DNA of 64,000 nt from AC-32 sp963821495 (GTDB taxonomy: Bacteria > Actinomycetota > Thermoleophilia > Gaiellales > Gaiellaceae). The notes below the pieces were generated by a model, which was given only the letters and a program-made list of their open reading frames with translations, had not been told where the DNA came from and made no database searches. Shown here piece after piece: positions 1 through 7,711 of the stretch. Within the stretch, counting starts at the first letter, position 1. Each line of letters begins with the position of its first letter. The translations under genes were made by a program, and so were the position numbers. The stretch spans positions 248,001 through 312,000 of the forward strand of contig CAWGEA010000001.1 in assembly GCA_963821495.1 (NCBI GenBank), read 5' to 3'.

Positions 1-2
1 AC

Positions 3-128
3 CCGGACGCGGCCGCGACGACGTCGTACGAGTTCGACTACTACAACGCCTGTGACGACCACTGGCGCGACTCGTTCTACAACGGCTCGTTCATCGGCAA
101 CGGGTCGATCGGCAACTGTCCGCGCTAG
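3..128 (+). CDS. C-terminal end of an unidentified, probably secreted protein (partial)
   Basis: The frame is open from the window edge and stops at TAG 126-128, giving the last 41 residues of a gene that begins upstream. The tail is rich in Tyr, Asn, Gly and Ser with two Cys, ends GSIGNCPR, and has no membrane segment. This composition is usual for an extracytoplasmic domain closed by a disulfide, but no family can be named from so little. A strong hairpin follows 12 bases after the stop, which supports this as a real gene end. Confidence 0.55.
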   Translation, partial: PDAAATTSYEFDYYNACDDHWRDSFYNGSFIGNGSIGNCPR

Positions 129-140
129 CTCGAACGAATC

Positions 141-173
141 GCGAAGGCCCCGGCTACGAGCCGGGGCCTTCGC
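141..173 (+). terminator. Hairpin terminator after the partial gene
   Basis: A perfect 15-bp inverted repeat (arms 141-155 and 159-173) with a 3-base loop lies just after the stop at 128. There is no T-run, as is common for terminators in high-GC actinobacteria. The next gene starts 45 bases later on the same strand, so the hairpin probably separates two transcription units. Confidence 0.7.
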
Positions 174-218
174 CCGCGGGGCGGCTCAAAGGCCGAGGCT
201 GCGCCTAGACTGGCGCGC

Positions 219-1307
219 GTGGAGACGATCTCGTTCGCGCGTGGCATCCCGGCCCCGGAATGCCTTCCGGTGGCCGAGCTGGCCGAGTGCGCGAAGGCGG
301 CCCTGGAGCGCGACGGCACGGTCGCCCTCTCCTACGGGAGCACGCTCGGCTACGCCCCGCTACGGGAGTGGCTGGCCGAGCGGCATCGGGTCGAGCCCGC
401 GCGCGTGCTTGTCACAAACGGCTCGCTGCAGGCCTTCCATTTCGTCCTGAACGCGCTCGGTGGCGAGGGGCGCCGCGTGCTGGTCGAGCAGCCGACCTAC
501 GACCGCCCGCGCAAGATCCTCGCCGCCGCGGGTGTCGAGCTGGGCGAGGTCGCCGTCGACGCCGACGGCCTCGACGTCGACGGTGTCGAGCAGGCGCTCG
601 AGGGCTCGCCGGTCGCGTTCCTGTACACGATCCCGACCTTCCAGAACCCGACCGGCTCGACGCTCAGCGAGGAGCGGCGTCGCCGGCTAGCGGATCTCTG
701 CAGCGCGCGCCGGCTGCCGGTGCTCGAGGACGACCCGTACGGTCTCGTGCGGTTCGAGGGCGAGCCGCTGCCATCGGTCTTCGAGCTCGAGGGCGGGACG
801 AACGTCATCTACTCCTCCTCGTTCTCGAAGACAATCGCACCGGGCCTTCGCGTCGGCTATGCGATCGTCTCCGAGGCGCTCGCGTCGGAGCTCGAGGACC
901 TGGTCGCCTCGACCTACATCACGCCCGCCCTGCTCGCCCAGGCGACGGTGTACGAGTTCCTGCGACGCGGCTTGTTCGAGCCGAACCTCGAGCGCGTCCG
1001 TGGCCTGCTGCGCGAGCGGCGCGACGCCATGCTCGAAGCGCTGGAGCGCGAGCTCGCCGGCCGCGCCCGCTGGAACCGCCCCGAGGGCGGCTACTTCCTG
1101 TGGCTCGAGCTGCCCGACGGGGTCGACGCCTCGCAGCTGCTGGCTCGCGCCGGCGACGGTGGCGTCACCTTTGTTCCGGGTGCGGACTTCGGCGGCCCGG
1201 CGGCGTCGGCCCGCCTCGCGTTCAGCTTCGTCTCGCCGGCCGAGATCGCGGAGGGTGTGCAGCGCCTGGCGCGTCTAGTGGCGGCGGCGTCGCCGGCGGC
1301 GGTATAG
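219..1307 (+). CDS. PLP-dependent aminotransferase, class I/II (2-aminoadipate/MocR-like fold)
   Basis: This is a 362-residue cytosolic fold-type I aminotransferase. The Asn of the NPTG motif is near residue 143, and the PLP lysine lies in SSSFSKTIAPGLRVGY near residue 204, followed by the conserved Arg/Gly segment. The C-terminal part has the usual GGYFLWLELP substrate loop. The closest named families are 2-aminoadipate transaminases (LysN) and the aminotransferase half of MocR regulators. No winged-helix domain is present here, so it is a free enzyme. The substrate cannot be read from the sequence. The start is GTG at 219. Its last 33 bases overlap the convergent LapA-like gene. Confidence 0.88.
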   Translation: METISFARGIPAPECLPVAELAECAKAALERDGTVALSYGSTLGYAPLREWLAERHRVEPARVLVTNGSLQAFHFVLNALGGEGRRVLVEQPTYDRPRKILAAAGVELGEVAVDADGLDVDGVEQALEGSPVAFLYTIPTFQNPTGSTLSEERRRRLADLCSARRLPVLEDDPYGLVRFEGEPLPSVFELEGGTNVIYSSSFSKTIAPGLRVGYAIVSEALASELEDLVASTYITPALLAQATVYEFLRRGLFEPNLERVRGLLRERRDAMLEALERELAGRARWNRPEGGYFLWLELPDGVDASQLLARAGDGGVTFVPGADFGGPAASARLAFSFVSPAEIAEGVQRLARLVAAASPAAV

Positions 1308-1595
1308 CTGCGAGAGCAGCACGCCGAGCAGCACGCCGAGCGCGACGCTGAGCAGAATCAGCCAGATCAGCGAGCCACGCGCCGTCCCTAAGACGAAATG
1401 GACGCTGACGCGCTTGTTGTTCTCGAGCACGAACGCCGTCGCGTAGGCAATGAGCAGGACGAGGATGATGAGCCGGAGGTAGAGCCGCGGTTGCCACTGG
1501 CGGCGGAAGCCCTCCGGCCGTTCCTCGCCCACAGACGCGTCGCCCGGGCGCTCCTCGGCAGGCGGGGCGGGTTGTTGCTCGGGCTCGTCCTGCAC
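1275..1595 (-). CDS. LapA-family (DUF1049) small membrane protein
   Basis: This 106-residue protein has a charged, Pro/Glu-rich N-terminus and two hydrophobic helices (around LYLRLIILVLLIAYATAFVL and LIWLILLSVALGVLLGVLL). Between them is the VSVHFVLG-type strand, and the C-terminus ends in a run of Arg. This is the layout of the lipopolysaccharide assembly protein A domain family; in actinobacteria the role is unknown. I start it at GTG 1595, since the longer frame upstream runs through the preceding small gene. It begins 11 bases after the Cys-rich ORF at 1607-1792, so the two look like one operon. Its 3' end overlaps the convergent aminotransferase. Confidence 0.75.
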   Translation of the reverse strand: MQDEPEQQPAPPAEERPGDASVGEERPEGFRRQWQPRLYLRLIILVLLIAYATAFVLENNKRVSVHFVLGTARGSLIWLILLSVALGVLLGVLLSQLYRRRRRRRH

Positions 1596-1606
1596 GGCTG
1601 CCCAGT

Positions 1607-1792
1607 CTAGGCAGCCGAGCGACCGGCGAGCGTCGCCACGGGGCGCGGCACCAGCCGCGGTTGCCGCGGCGGGACGAGCGCGCCGCGCGCCTGAGCTCTG
1701 AAGGTCGGGCACGGAGCGTCGAGCGTAAGGGCGCAGAGACCGGCCCGGTGGAAGTAGCAGTCGCTACAGGATGGTTGGCTTGTTTTGCTCAC
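1607..1792 (-). CDS. Small Cys-rich protein (CxxC, possible metal site)
   Basis: This 61-residue ORF starts at GTG 1792 behind a GAGGAG motif about 11 bases upstream. The first half carries five Cys in a compact pattern (CSDCYFHRAGLCAL, then PCPTFR about ten residues on), which could hold zinc or an iron-sulfur cluster. The second half is Arg/Pro-rich. It is followed after 11 bases by the LapA-like gene on the same strand. I do not recognise a named family. The Cys pattern, RBS and spacing favour a real gene over a chance frame. Confidence 0.5.
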   Translation of the reverse strand: MSKTSQPSCSDCYFHRAGLCALTLDAPCPTFRAQARGALVPPRQPRLVPRPVATLAGRSAA

Positions 1793-1937
1793 GCCCCGTT
1801 TTGCTCCTCTTCGTCGCCTGCCCGAACAGTGCGGGATGATAGGGCCCAGACGGGCCGAATCAAGACTTGCCTGTGGAGAAAACAGTGCAATTTCCGGCGC
1901 TTTCAAAGATGCCGAAATCTACGGCTTTCTGGCCTTC

Positions 1938-2933
1938 TCAGCGCAATGTTGCCAGCGCCCGCAACGCTTGTGGAAAGTTCTTCACAGGGATAATCCGCAG
2001 TCCGTCCGCATAGCGCCGCGCCTCGCGCGCGTTCTCGCCCGCGGGGACGAGGAAGACGTCCACACCCGCTCTGCGCACCCCGAGCGTCTTTTGCTTCACG
2101 CCGCCGATCGGGCCCACCGTTCCGTCGAGCCCCAGCTCTCCCGTGGCCGCGACCTTGTGCCCGTGGCTGACGTCACGACCGAGCTCCTGGAGGATGTCGA
2201 GCGCGAACGCCAGCCCAGCGGACGGGCCACCGACGCCGCCCGCGTCGATCCTGATCTTGACCGGGAGCCTCACGCGCAGCTCGTCGCGGGCAGAGACGCC
2301 GACGAGGGCGCGGCTCGGGTCCTGCGGGTCGGCCACGGTCTTGATCGTCGCGGTCCTCAGCTTGCCGTCACGGCGATAGGCGATTCGCACCTTGTCGCCG
2401 GGCCGAAGCCTCGTGAGCACCGCGCGGAGGCGCACGACCGACGTCACCTTGTGGCCGTCGGCGGAGACGATCACGTCGCTCGTACGCAGGATCTTCGCGG
2501 CCGGCGCGTGCGGGTCGACGAGGACGATGGTCACGCCGCCGCTGCGCGCGTTGACCTTGTAACCGAGGTGCTGGAGCGCGACGACCGCCGCGACCTTCTG
2601 CGACTCGGTCATGTCCTGCAGCCCGATCTGCTGCTCGACCGCCGACGGGATCGGCGGAGCCTTCACCAGCGAGGAGCCTGATGCGCGGGCGAACGGGAAC
2701 AGCCGTTCGAGCAGCCGAGCCTCGCGTTCGCGGACGTCGACGAAGTAGATCGGTCCCGGGGCGTGCCCGCGCTTCTCCCCGGGCACCGTGACGAGCGGGT
2801 CGGCCGGGTGGGCGGGGTCGACGAGCCGGATGTCGTAGCCGCTCGCAGGCGCGAGCCAGAGCACGAACGCAGCCGCCGCGAGGAGGAAGAGGCCGCTCGC
2901 CGCGAGCCGGCCCGGCGAGAACCACCGCATCAC
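1938..2933 (-). CDS. YlbL-like membrane-anchored PDZ / Lon-fold serine protease
   Basis: This 331-residue protein has an N-terminal membrane anchor (residues about 8-28, ending LWLAPASGYDIRL), a PDZ domain (roughly 140-215, with the KILRTSDVIVSADG segment) and a C-terminal Lon-type (S16) proteolytic domain. The catalytic Ser is in GGVGGPSAGLAFALDIL, and the partner Lys is in GGVKQKTLGVRRAGVDVFLVP. This is the architecture of Bacillus YlbL and its actinobacterial relatives, anchored proteases acting outside the membrane. It is transcribed away from the small gene at 1607 and sits just downstream of the SDR gene on the same strand. Both catalytic residues are present, so it is probably active. 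Confidence 0.88.
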   Translation of the reverse strand: MMRWFSPGRLAASGLFLLAAAAFVLWLAPASGYDIRLVDPAHPADPLVTVPGEKRGHAPGPIYFVDVREREARLLERLFPFARASGSSLVKAPPIPSAVEQQIGLQDMTESQKVAAVVALQHLGYKVNARSGGVTIVLVDPHAPAAKILRTSDVIVSADGHKVTSVVRLRAVLTRLRPGDKVRIAYRRDGKLRTATIKTVADPQDPSRALVGVSARDELRVRLPVKIRIDAGGVGGPSAGLAFALDILQELGRDVSHGHKVAATGELGLDGTVGPIGGVKQKTLGVRRAGVDVFLVPAGENAREARRYADGLRIIPVKNFPQALRALATLR

Positions 2934-2949
2934 GTCGAGGATATGTGGC

Positions 2950-3693
2950 TCAGAGGAGGCTGCGCGTCAGTCCACCGTCGACCGGCATCACTGCGCCGGT
3001 GACGTAGCTCGCGGCGTCGGAGGCGAGGAAGCAGACGACGTCCGCGACCTCGCTCGGCTGGCCGAAGCGGCGCAGCGGGATCTTCTCCATGTCTTCGGCC
3101 CGCGGCTTGCCCTCGAACGCCTCCGCGAGCCGAGCCGTCTCGATCCGGCCGGGCGCGATCGTGTTGACGGTGATCTTCTTCGGGCCGAGCTCGCGGGCCA
3201 TCGTCTTCGCCCACCCGACGACACCCGGGCGAACGAGGTTCGAAAGCGCGAGATTCTCGATCGGTTCGCGCACCGAGCTCGACTCGATGTTGACCACGCG
3301 CCCGCGGCCGCTGCGCTCGAGCTGTGGGAGGCAGAGGGCGGTCAGGCGGATCGCAGAGAGGAGCAGCAGCTCGACCGCGCCCTCGACCTGATCGTCGGTG
3401 AGGCCGACCGCGAGAGTGCGCGGCGGGCCGCCGCTGTTGTTGACGAGGATGTCGATCCCGCCGAAGGCCTCGAGCGTGCGATCGACCAGGCGCTTGAGGT
3501 CGGCCGGATTCGTGACGTCGCCGCGCACCGCGAGCGCCCCGATGCGCTCCGCCTCACGCCCGAGGATCTCGCGCCGCCGCGCGAACATCGCGACGTTCGC
3601 CCCTTCCGCGGCGAGCGATTCGGCAATCGCGAGCCCGATCCCCGACGAGGCGCCGCAGACGATCGCCGTGCGCCCGCTCAGACCGAGCTCCAT
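2950..3693 (-). CDS. SDR-family oxidoreductase lacking the YxxxK catalytic pair
   Basis: This 247-residue Rossmann protein starts at ATG 3693 behind GGAGGTG. It has the dinucleotide loop CGASSGIG near the N-terminus, the NNSGG motif, and a C-terminus (ASYVTGAVMPVDGG) typical of 3-oxoacyl-ACP-reductase-like SDRs. In the active-site helix, where classical SDRs have Tyr-x-x-x-Lys, the segment reads LSNLVRPGVVGWAKTMA, so the Tyr and Lys positions appear to be Ser and Arg. Related SDR subgroups with this LSN..R pattern are known, and their chemistry is not well settled. Cofactor binding looks intact; the reaction is unknown. Confidence 0.82.
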   Translation of the reverse strand: MELGLSGRTAIVCGASSGIGLAIAESLAAEGANVAMFARRREILGREAERIGALAVRGDVTNPADLKRLVDRTLEAFGGIDILVNNSGGPPRTLAVGLTDDQVEGAVELLLLSAIRLTALCLPQLERSGRGRVVNIESSSVREPIENLALSNLVRPGVVGWAKTMARELGPKKITVNTIAPGRIETARLAEAFEGKPRAEDMEKIPLRRFGQPSEVADVVCFLASDAASYVTGAVMPVDGGLTRSLL

Positions 3694-3873
3694 GGCACCT
3701 CCAGCGACCGTTGAATGTTCACGCGCGCGTCCCCACCCGGGTGGGGAGTGAAGTTCCACCCGCCACCCGCTGCGAGCGTGCCGCCGAACCCGTGCCGTGT
3801 CTGCGTCCGAGCTGTGACGAAGTCGCGCCGAGTTCGCTGCGCGCAATCGTCGTCCCCAGGGCGAGCACGGAAG

Positions 3874-4803
3874 CTAGGTCGTGAGCACGCCGACGACCTC
3901 GCGCACGGCCTCGGCCGACGTGTTCAGCGCCTCGCGTTCGTCGTCTCCCAGCTCGAGCTCGACGATCGCCTCGATCCCACCGGCGCCAAGCTTGACGGGG
4001 ACGCCCATGTACAGCCCCTCGATCCCATACTCGCCCTCCAGGTACGCGGTGCAAGGGAGCACGCGGTGCTCGTCGAGCATCACCGCGTCGACCATCTGCG
4101 CGGCCGCGGCGCCCGGCGCGTACCAGGCCGAGGTGCCTAGCAGGTTGACGATCTCGCCGCCGCCCTTGGCCGTGCGTTCGACCATCGCCGCGATCCGGTC
4201 CTCCGAGACGAGCTGCCGCAGCGGCATGCCGCCGACCGTAGTCGCCGAGACTACTGGCACCATCTGGTCGCCGTGGCCCCCGAGCACCATCGCGGTTACG
4301 TCCTTGACCGACGACCCCGTCTCCCAGGCGATGAAGGTCGAGAAGCGGGCAGTGTCGAGGATCCCTGCCATGCCGAACACGCGCTCCTTCGGCCACCCCG
4401 AGACGTTCTTCGCGACGTGGCACATCGCGTCGAGCGGGTTCGAGACCACGATCAGGACGGCGTTTGGCGAGCCTCCGACCACCTGCTCGGTCACCGAACC
4501 GACGATCTTCTCGTTCGTCGTCACCAGGTCGTCGCGGCTCATCCCGGGCGAACGCGGCAGGCCTGCAGTGACTACGACCACGTCCGACCCCGCCGTCTCC
4601 TCGTAGCCGTTGGAGCCGACGACGTACGGCTCGTAGCCGAGCACGGCGCCCATCTGGTTGATGTCCAGCGCCTTGCCCTGCGGCAGGTTCTCCTTGATGT
4701 CGACGAGCACGACGTCGGCGTAGTCGCGCGTCGCAAGCACCTGCGCGCACGTCGCCCCGACGTTGCCCGCCCCGACCACCGTGATCTTGCGCCGCTCGCT
4801 CAT
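3874..4803 (-). CDS. mdh: Malate dehydrogenase (LDH-like NAD-dependent type)
   Basis: This 309-residue cytosolic enzyme oxidises malate to oxaloacetate in the TCA cycle. The NAD loop GAGNVG is at residues 11-16 and Asp35 ends beta-2, which favours NAD over NADP. Substrate arginines are at positions 84, 90 and 153 (RSPGMSR and DTARF), and the Asp150/His177 catalytic pair lies in GILDTARF and GGHGDQM. The Arg at 84 fits malate dehydrogenase rather than lactate dehydrogenase. It starts at ATG 4803, overlapping the isocitrate dehydrogenase stop as ATGA, so the two are translationally coupled. Confidence 0.93.
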   Translation of the reverse strand: MSERRKITVVGAGNVGATCAQVLATRDYADVVLVDIKENLPQGKALDINQMGAVLGYEPYVVGSNGYEETAGSDVVVVTAGLPRSPGMSRDDLVTTNEKIVGSVTEQVVGGSPNAVLIVVSNPLDAMCHVAKNVSGWPKERVFGMAGILDTARFSTFIAWETGSSVKDVTAMVLGGHGDQMVPVVSATTVGGMPLRQLVSEDRIAAMVERTAKGGGEIVNLLGTSAWYAPGAAAAQMVDAVMLDEHRVLPCTAYLEGEYGIEGLYMGVPVKLGAGGIEAIVELELGDDEREALNTSAEAVREVVGVLTT

Positions 4804-5888
4804 ACCCGCGCTCCCATCGCGTCGATGATCGCATCCGCGACGTCGCTCGTGCCCACGGCAGTGGGGTCGTCGCGTGACGGTTTCATGTCGTAGGTCACGC
4901 GCTCGCCCGCGCGGATGACGTCCGCGATCGCGCTCTCGAGTCGGTCGGCCGCCTCCCGCTCCTCGAGATGGCGAAGCATGAGCACGCCCGAAAGCATCAT
5001 CGCCATCGGGTTGACCTTGTTCTGGCCGGCGTACTTCGGGGCCGAGCCGTGGGTCGGCTCGAAGACCGCCGCGTGCGTGCCGAAGTTCGCCCCCGGCGCA
5101 AGGCCGAGGCCGCCGACGAGGCCGGCGGCGAGATCGGAGATGATGTCCCCGTAGAGGTTCGGCAGCACGAGCACGTCGTACTCCTCGGGCCGCTGCACGA
5201 GCTGCATGCAGAGGTTGTCCACGATCCGGTCCTCGAACTCGATGTCGCCGTTCTCCTCGGCGACCTCGCGCGCCACGCGCAGGAAGAGCCCGTCGGAGAA
5301 CTTCATGATGTTGGCCTTGTGCACGGCCGTGATCTTGCGGCGGCCGTTGCGGCGCGCGTAGTCGAAGGCGAACTCGACGATCCGGCGGCTCCCGCCGATC
5401 GAGAGCGGTTTGATCGAGATCCCGGACTCCGGAGGCACCGTGCCGCCGTGGGCGGCGATCCACTCCGCCAGCTCCGCCGCGTGGCTCGACCCCTCCTCGT
5501 ACTCGATCCCCGCGTAGAGATCCTCGGTCGCCTCGCGGACGATGATCAGGTCGACGTCCTCGTAGCGCGACCGCACGCCCTCGTAGCTCTTACACGGGCG
5601 CACCTGGCCGTACAGGTCGAGCGTCTTGCGCAGGGTCACGTTCACCGAGCGGAAGCCGCCGCCGATCGGCGTGGTGATCGGTCCCTTCAACGCGACACCG
5701 GTGCGCTTGACGGAGTCGAGCACGTGCTCCGGCAGCGGGTTGCCGCCATAGCGGTCCATCACGTCGGCGCCGGCCTCCTGGACGTCCCAGTCGAAGCCGA
5801 CGCCGGTCGCCTCGAGGACGCGTCGCGTCGCCTCGGTCAGCTCCGGTCCCGTGCCGTCGCCGGGGATCAGTGTCACCGCATGGGCCAC
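4800..5888 (-). CDS. icd: Isocitrate dehydrogenase (isocitrate/isopropylmalate dehydrogenase family)
   Basis: This 362-residue beta-decarboxylating dehydrogenase starts at GTG 5888. The isocitrate site is visible as Ser81, Asn83, Arg87, Arg97 and Arg118, with Tyr125, Lys191 and Asp248/Asp252 for catalysis and metal binding. The cofactor loop HGSAPKYAGQNKVNP plus VTYD (Tyr333) matches the E. coli residues that contact the NADP 2'-phosphate (Lys344, Tyr345, Val351, Tyr391). NADP use is therefore my inference, although the length is closer to NAD-type enzymes. Its stop overlaps mdh (ATGA). Citrate synthase starts 39 bases away on the other strand, so the promoters probably lie in or beside that gap. 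Confidence 0.88.
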   Translation of the reverse strand: MAHAVTLIPGDGTGPELTEATRRVLEATGVGFDWDVQEAGADVMDRYGGNPLPEHVLDSVKRTGVALKGPITTPIGGGFRSVNVTLRKTLDLYGQVRPCKSYEGVRSRYEDVDLIIVREATEDLYAGIEYEEGSSHAAELAEWIAAHGGTVPPESGISIKPLSIGGSRRIVEFAFDYARRNGRRKITAVHKANIMKFSDGLFLRVAREVAEENGDIEFEDRIVDNLCMQLVQRPEEYDVLVLPNLYGDIISDLAAGLVGGLGLAPGANFGTHAAVFEPTHGSAPKYAGQNKVNPMAMMLSGVLMLRHLEEREAADRLESAIADVIRAGERVTYDMKPSRDDPTAVGTSDVADAIIDAMGARV

Positions 5889-5927
5889 GGCGCGTGACTC
5901 TAGCGGAGGCCTGTAGATTTCCCGGCC

Positions 5928-7028
5928 GTGGACGACTTCAAGCCAGGTCTCGAGGGCGTCGTCGCGGTCGAGACCGAGATCGCTGAGCCCGACCGCGAGG
6001 GCGGCTCGCTCCGTTACCGCGGGGTCGACATCGAGGAGCTCGTCGGCCATTACCCCTACGAGCAGGTCTGGGGTCTGCTCGTGGATGACGACCTCGGCTC
6101 GCACATGCCCGACCCCGAGCCGTACGAGCCGGCGGGGCTGACCGGGAACGCGCCGGCCGACCTGCAGGCCGAGACCGCCCGCCTGGCCGGTGAGTGGAAG
6201 CTCGGCAAGCTGAACGAGATCTCGGACGAGCAGGCGCGCGAGGATCTCGGTCGCCTCTCGGCGCAGATGATGGAGATCGTCGCGCGCTCCGCCGCCAAGG
6301 CGGACGGTCGCGAGCCGGCCCCGGACGACGTCGTCGCCGCAGGCGAGACCGCGGCCGAGAAGTTCCTGCTGCGCTGGCGCGGAGAGGTCGACCCGCGGCA
6401 CGCCAAGGCGATCGACACCTACTGGATCTGCACGGCGGAGCACGGCCTCAACGCCTCGACCTTCACCGCGCGCGTGGTCGCTTCGACCGGCGCCGACTGC
6501 GGCGCCGCGCTCTCGTCCGCGGTCGGCGCGCTGTCCGGCCCGCTGCACGGAGGCGCACCCGCCTATGTGAAGCCGATGCTGGAGGAAGTCGCACAGCTCG
6601 GCGACGCGGAGCGCTGGGTTCACGAGGCGCTCGAGTCGGGCAAGCGCATCATGGGCTTCGGGCACCGGGTCTACCGCGCCGAGGACCCGCGCTCGCGCAT
6701 CCTCAAGCGGACGGCGAAGGAGCTCGGCGCACCGCAGGTGCAGGTCGCCGAGGAGCTGGAAGCGGTGGCGCTGAAAGCGCTGCAGGAGCGCCATCCCGAG
6801 CGCGTGCTGGCGACGAACGTCGAGTACTACTCTGCGATCGTGCTCGACGTAGCGGAGATCCCACCGCCGCTCGCGCCGGCGATGTTCGCTTGCTCTCGCG
6901 TCGCCGGGTGGTCGGCGCACATTCTCGAGCAGAAGCGCACGGGGCGACTGTTCCGGCCCTCGGCCCGCTACGTGGGGCCGGCCCAGCGACCGGCGTCGTC
7001 CGTGGACGGAGCTCCGGTCCCGACTTGA
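5928..7028 (+). CDS. Citrate synthase (actinobacterial 'citrate synthase 2' subtype)
   Basis: This 366-residue enzyme condenses oxaloacetate and acetyl-CoA. It starts at GTG 5928. The conserved histidines are His172 (EHGLNASTFTAR), His207 (GPLHGGA) and His246 (GFGHRVY), with Arg323 in SRVAGWSAHILEQ. The catalytic Asp of classical enzymes (NVDFYS) is Glu here (NVEYYS, Glu299). The same Glu occurs in actinobacterial citrate synthase 2 proteins as I recall them, so this is a subtype feature and not damage. It is divergent from icd-mdh, and the next gene starts inside its stop codon (TTGA). Confidence 0.9.
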   Translation: MDDFKPGLEGVVAVETEIAEPDREGGSLRYRGVDIEELVGHYPYEQVWGLLVDDDLGSHMPDPEPYEPAGLTGNAPADLQAETARLAGEWKLGKLNEISDEQAREDLGRLSAQMMEIVARSAAKADGREPAPDDVVAAGETAAEKFLLRWRGEVDPRHAKAIDTYWICTAEHGLNASTFTARVVASTGADCGAALSSAVGALSGPLHGGAPAYVKPMLEEVAQLGDAERWVHEALESGKRIMGFGHRVYRAEDPRSRILKRTAKELGAPQVQVAEELEAVALKALQERHPERVLATNVEYYSAIVLDVAEIPPPLAPAMFACSRVAGWSAHILEQKRTGRLFRPSARYVGPAQRPASSVDGAPVPT

Positions 7029-7522
7029 GCCTCGCCGAGGCCGGCGTCGAGGCGAACGCGCTCGCCGAGAGCGGGAACGAGCGCGATCTCGCAAAGCTGC
7101 GGGCCGCCTGGGCGGACGAGCTCGAGGCGCAGGCGCGCTCGGCCGACTACCGCGAGCGCGCGGCGGCCTACCGCGCAGTCGGCCAGTTCCGCTTCCGCCA
7201 GAAGGAGGAGCTGCTACGCCGCGGCCTCGAGGACGACAGCCCTGCCTGCCGCGGCTCGTCGCTCCTCTCGCTCGAGCTGCTCTCGCGCGACCATCCCCGC
7301 ACGGTCAACTCCGTGCGACCGCTCCTGCACACCCTCGCCAATGCCGACGGCAACGAGGCGGTGCGGCGGCTGGCGATCCTCTCGCTGCGGAACGGCTCGC
7401 CCCAGCGCGACACGATCGTGCTGTTGCAGGGAATCGCCGAGGAGGAAGGGCTCTCGCGCGAAGTCCGGCAGACGGCTGCGAAGGTCGCGGCGGGGCTCGA
7501 CAAACGCGCGAAGACGCGGTAG
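7025..7522 (+). CDS. HEAT-repeat-like helical protein
   Basis: This is a 165-residue, all-helical, Leu/Ala/Arg-rich protein without a signal peptide. Segments such as RGSSLLSLELLSRDHPRTV and EAVRRLAILSLRNGSPQRDT look like paired HEAT/armadillo helices, suggesting a small scaffold. The start is TTG 7025, which overlaps the citrate synthase stop, so it is probably co-translated with that enzyme. The upstream open frame is a shadow of the citrate synthase gene. No catalytic motif is seen, and a specific partner cannot be named. Confidence 0.65.
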   Translation: MSLAEAGVEANALAESGNERDLAKLRAAWADELEAQARSADYRERAAAYRAVGQFRFRQKEELLRRGLEDDSPACRGSSLLSLELLSRDHPRTVNSVRPLLHTLANADGNEAVRRLAILSLRNGSPQRDTIVLLQGIAEEEGLSREVRQTAAKVAAGLDKRAKTR

Positions 7523-7690
7523 CTAGTTGCAGCCGCAGGCGCGGCCACGGACGTGGCGGCCGCAGGAGGGGCACATCCGCCGCCGGCGCCTCCACTCGAG
7601 CGCGCTCTTCTGCAACCCGGCGAGGGACATCAGCACGCCGACGCCGGCGATCGACGTCATCAACGCTGCGAGGTGTGGATCGAGGCTCAT
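7523..7690 (-). CDS. Small membrane protein with C-terminal zinc-ribbon-like Cys cluster
   Basis: This 55-residue ORF starts at ATG 7690, 21 bases after the xerD stop on the same strand. An N-terminal hydrophobic helix (LMTSIAGVGVLMSLAGL) is followed by a short Arg run and then CPSCGR plus ACGCN. That gives four Cys in a CxxC...CxC pattern, ending one residue before the stop. The layout is that of a tail-anchored or N-anchored mini zinc ribbon. Its stop abuts the convergent stop at 7520-7522. No function is known to me. Confidence 0.6.
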   Translation of the reverse strand: MSLDPHLAALMTSIAGVGVLMSLAGLQKSALEWRRRRRMCPSCGRHVRGRACGCN

Positions 7691-7711
7691 CGTGCCCCTG
7701 ATTCCAGTTCC

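Noticed and set aside
3694..3873. Regulatory or RNA element in the 180-base gap between SDR and mdh
   Set aside because: I found no convincing inverted repeat, riboswitch-like fold or tRNA; only the RBS of the SDR gene is clear.
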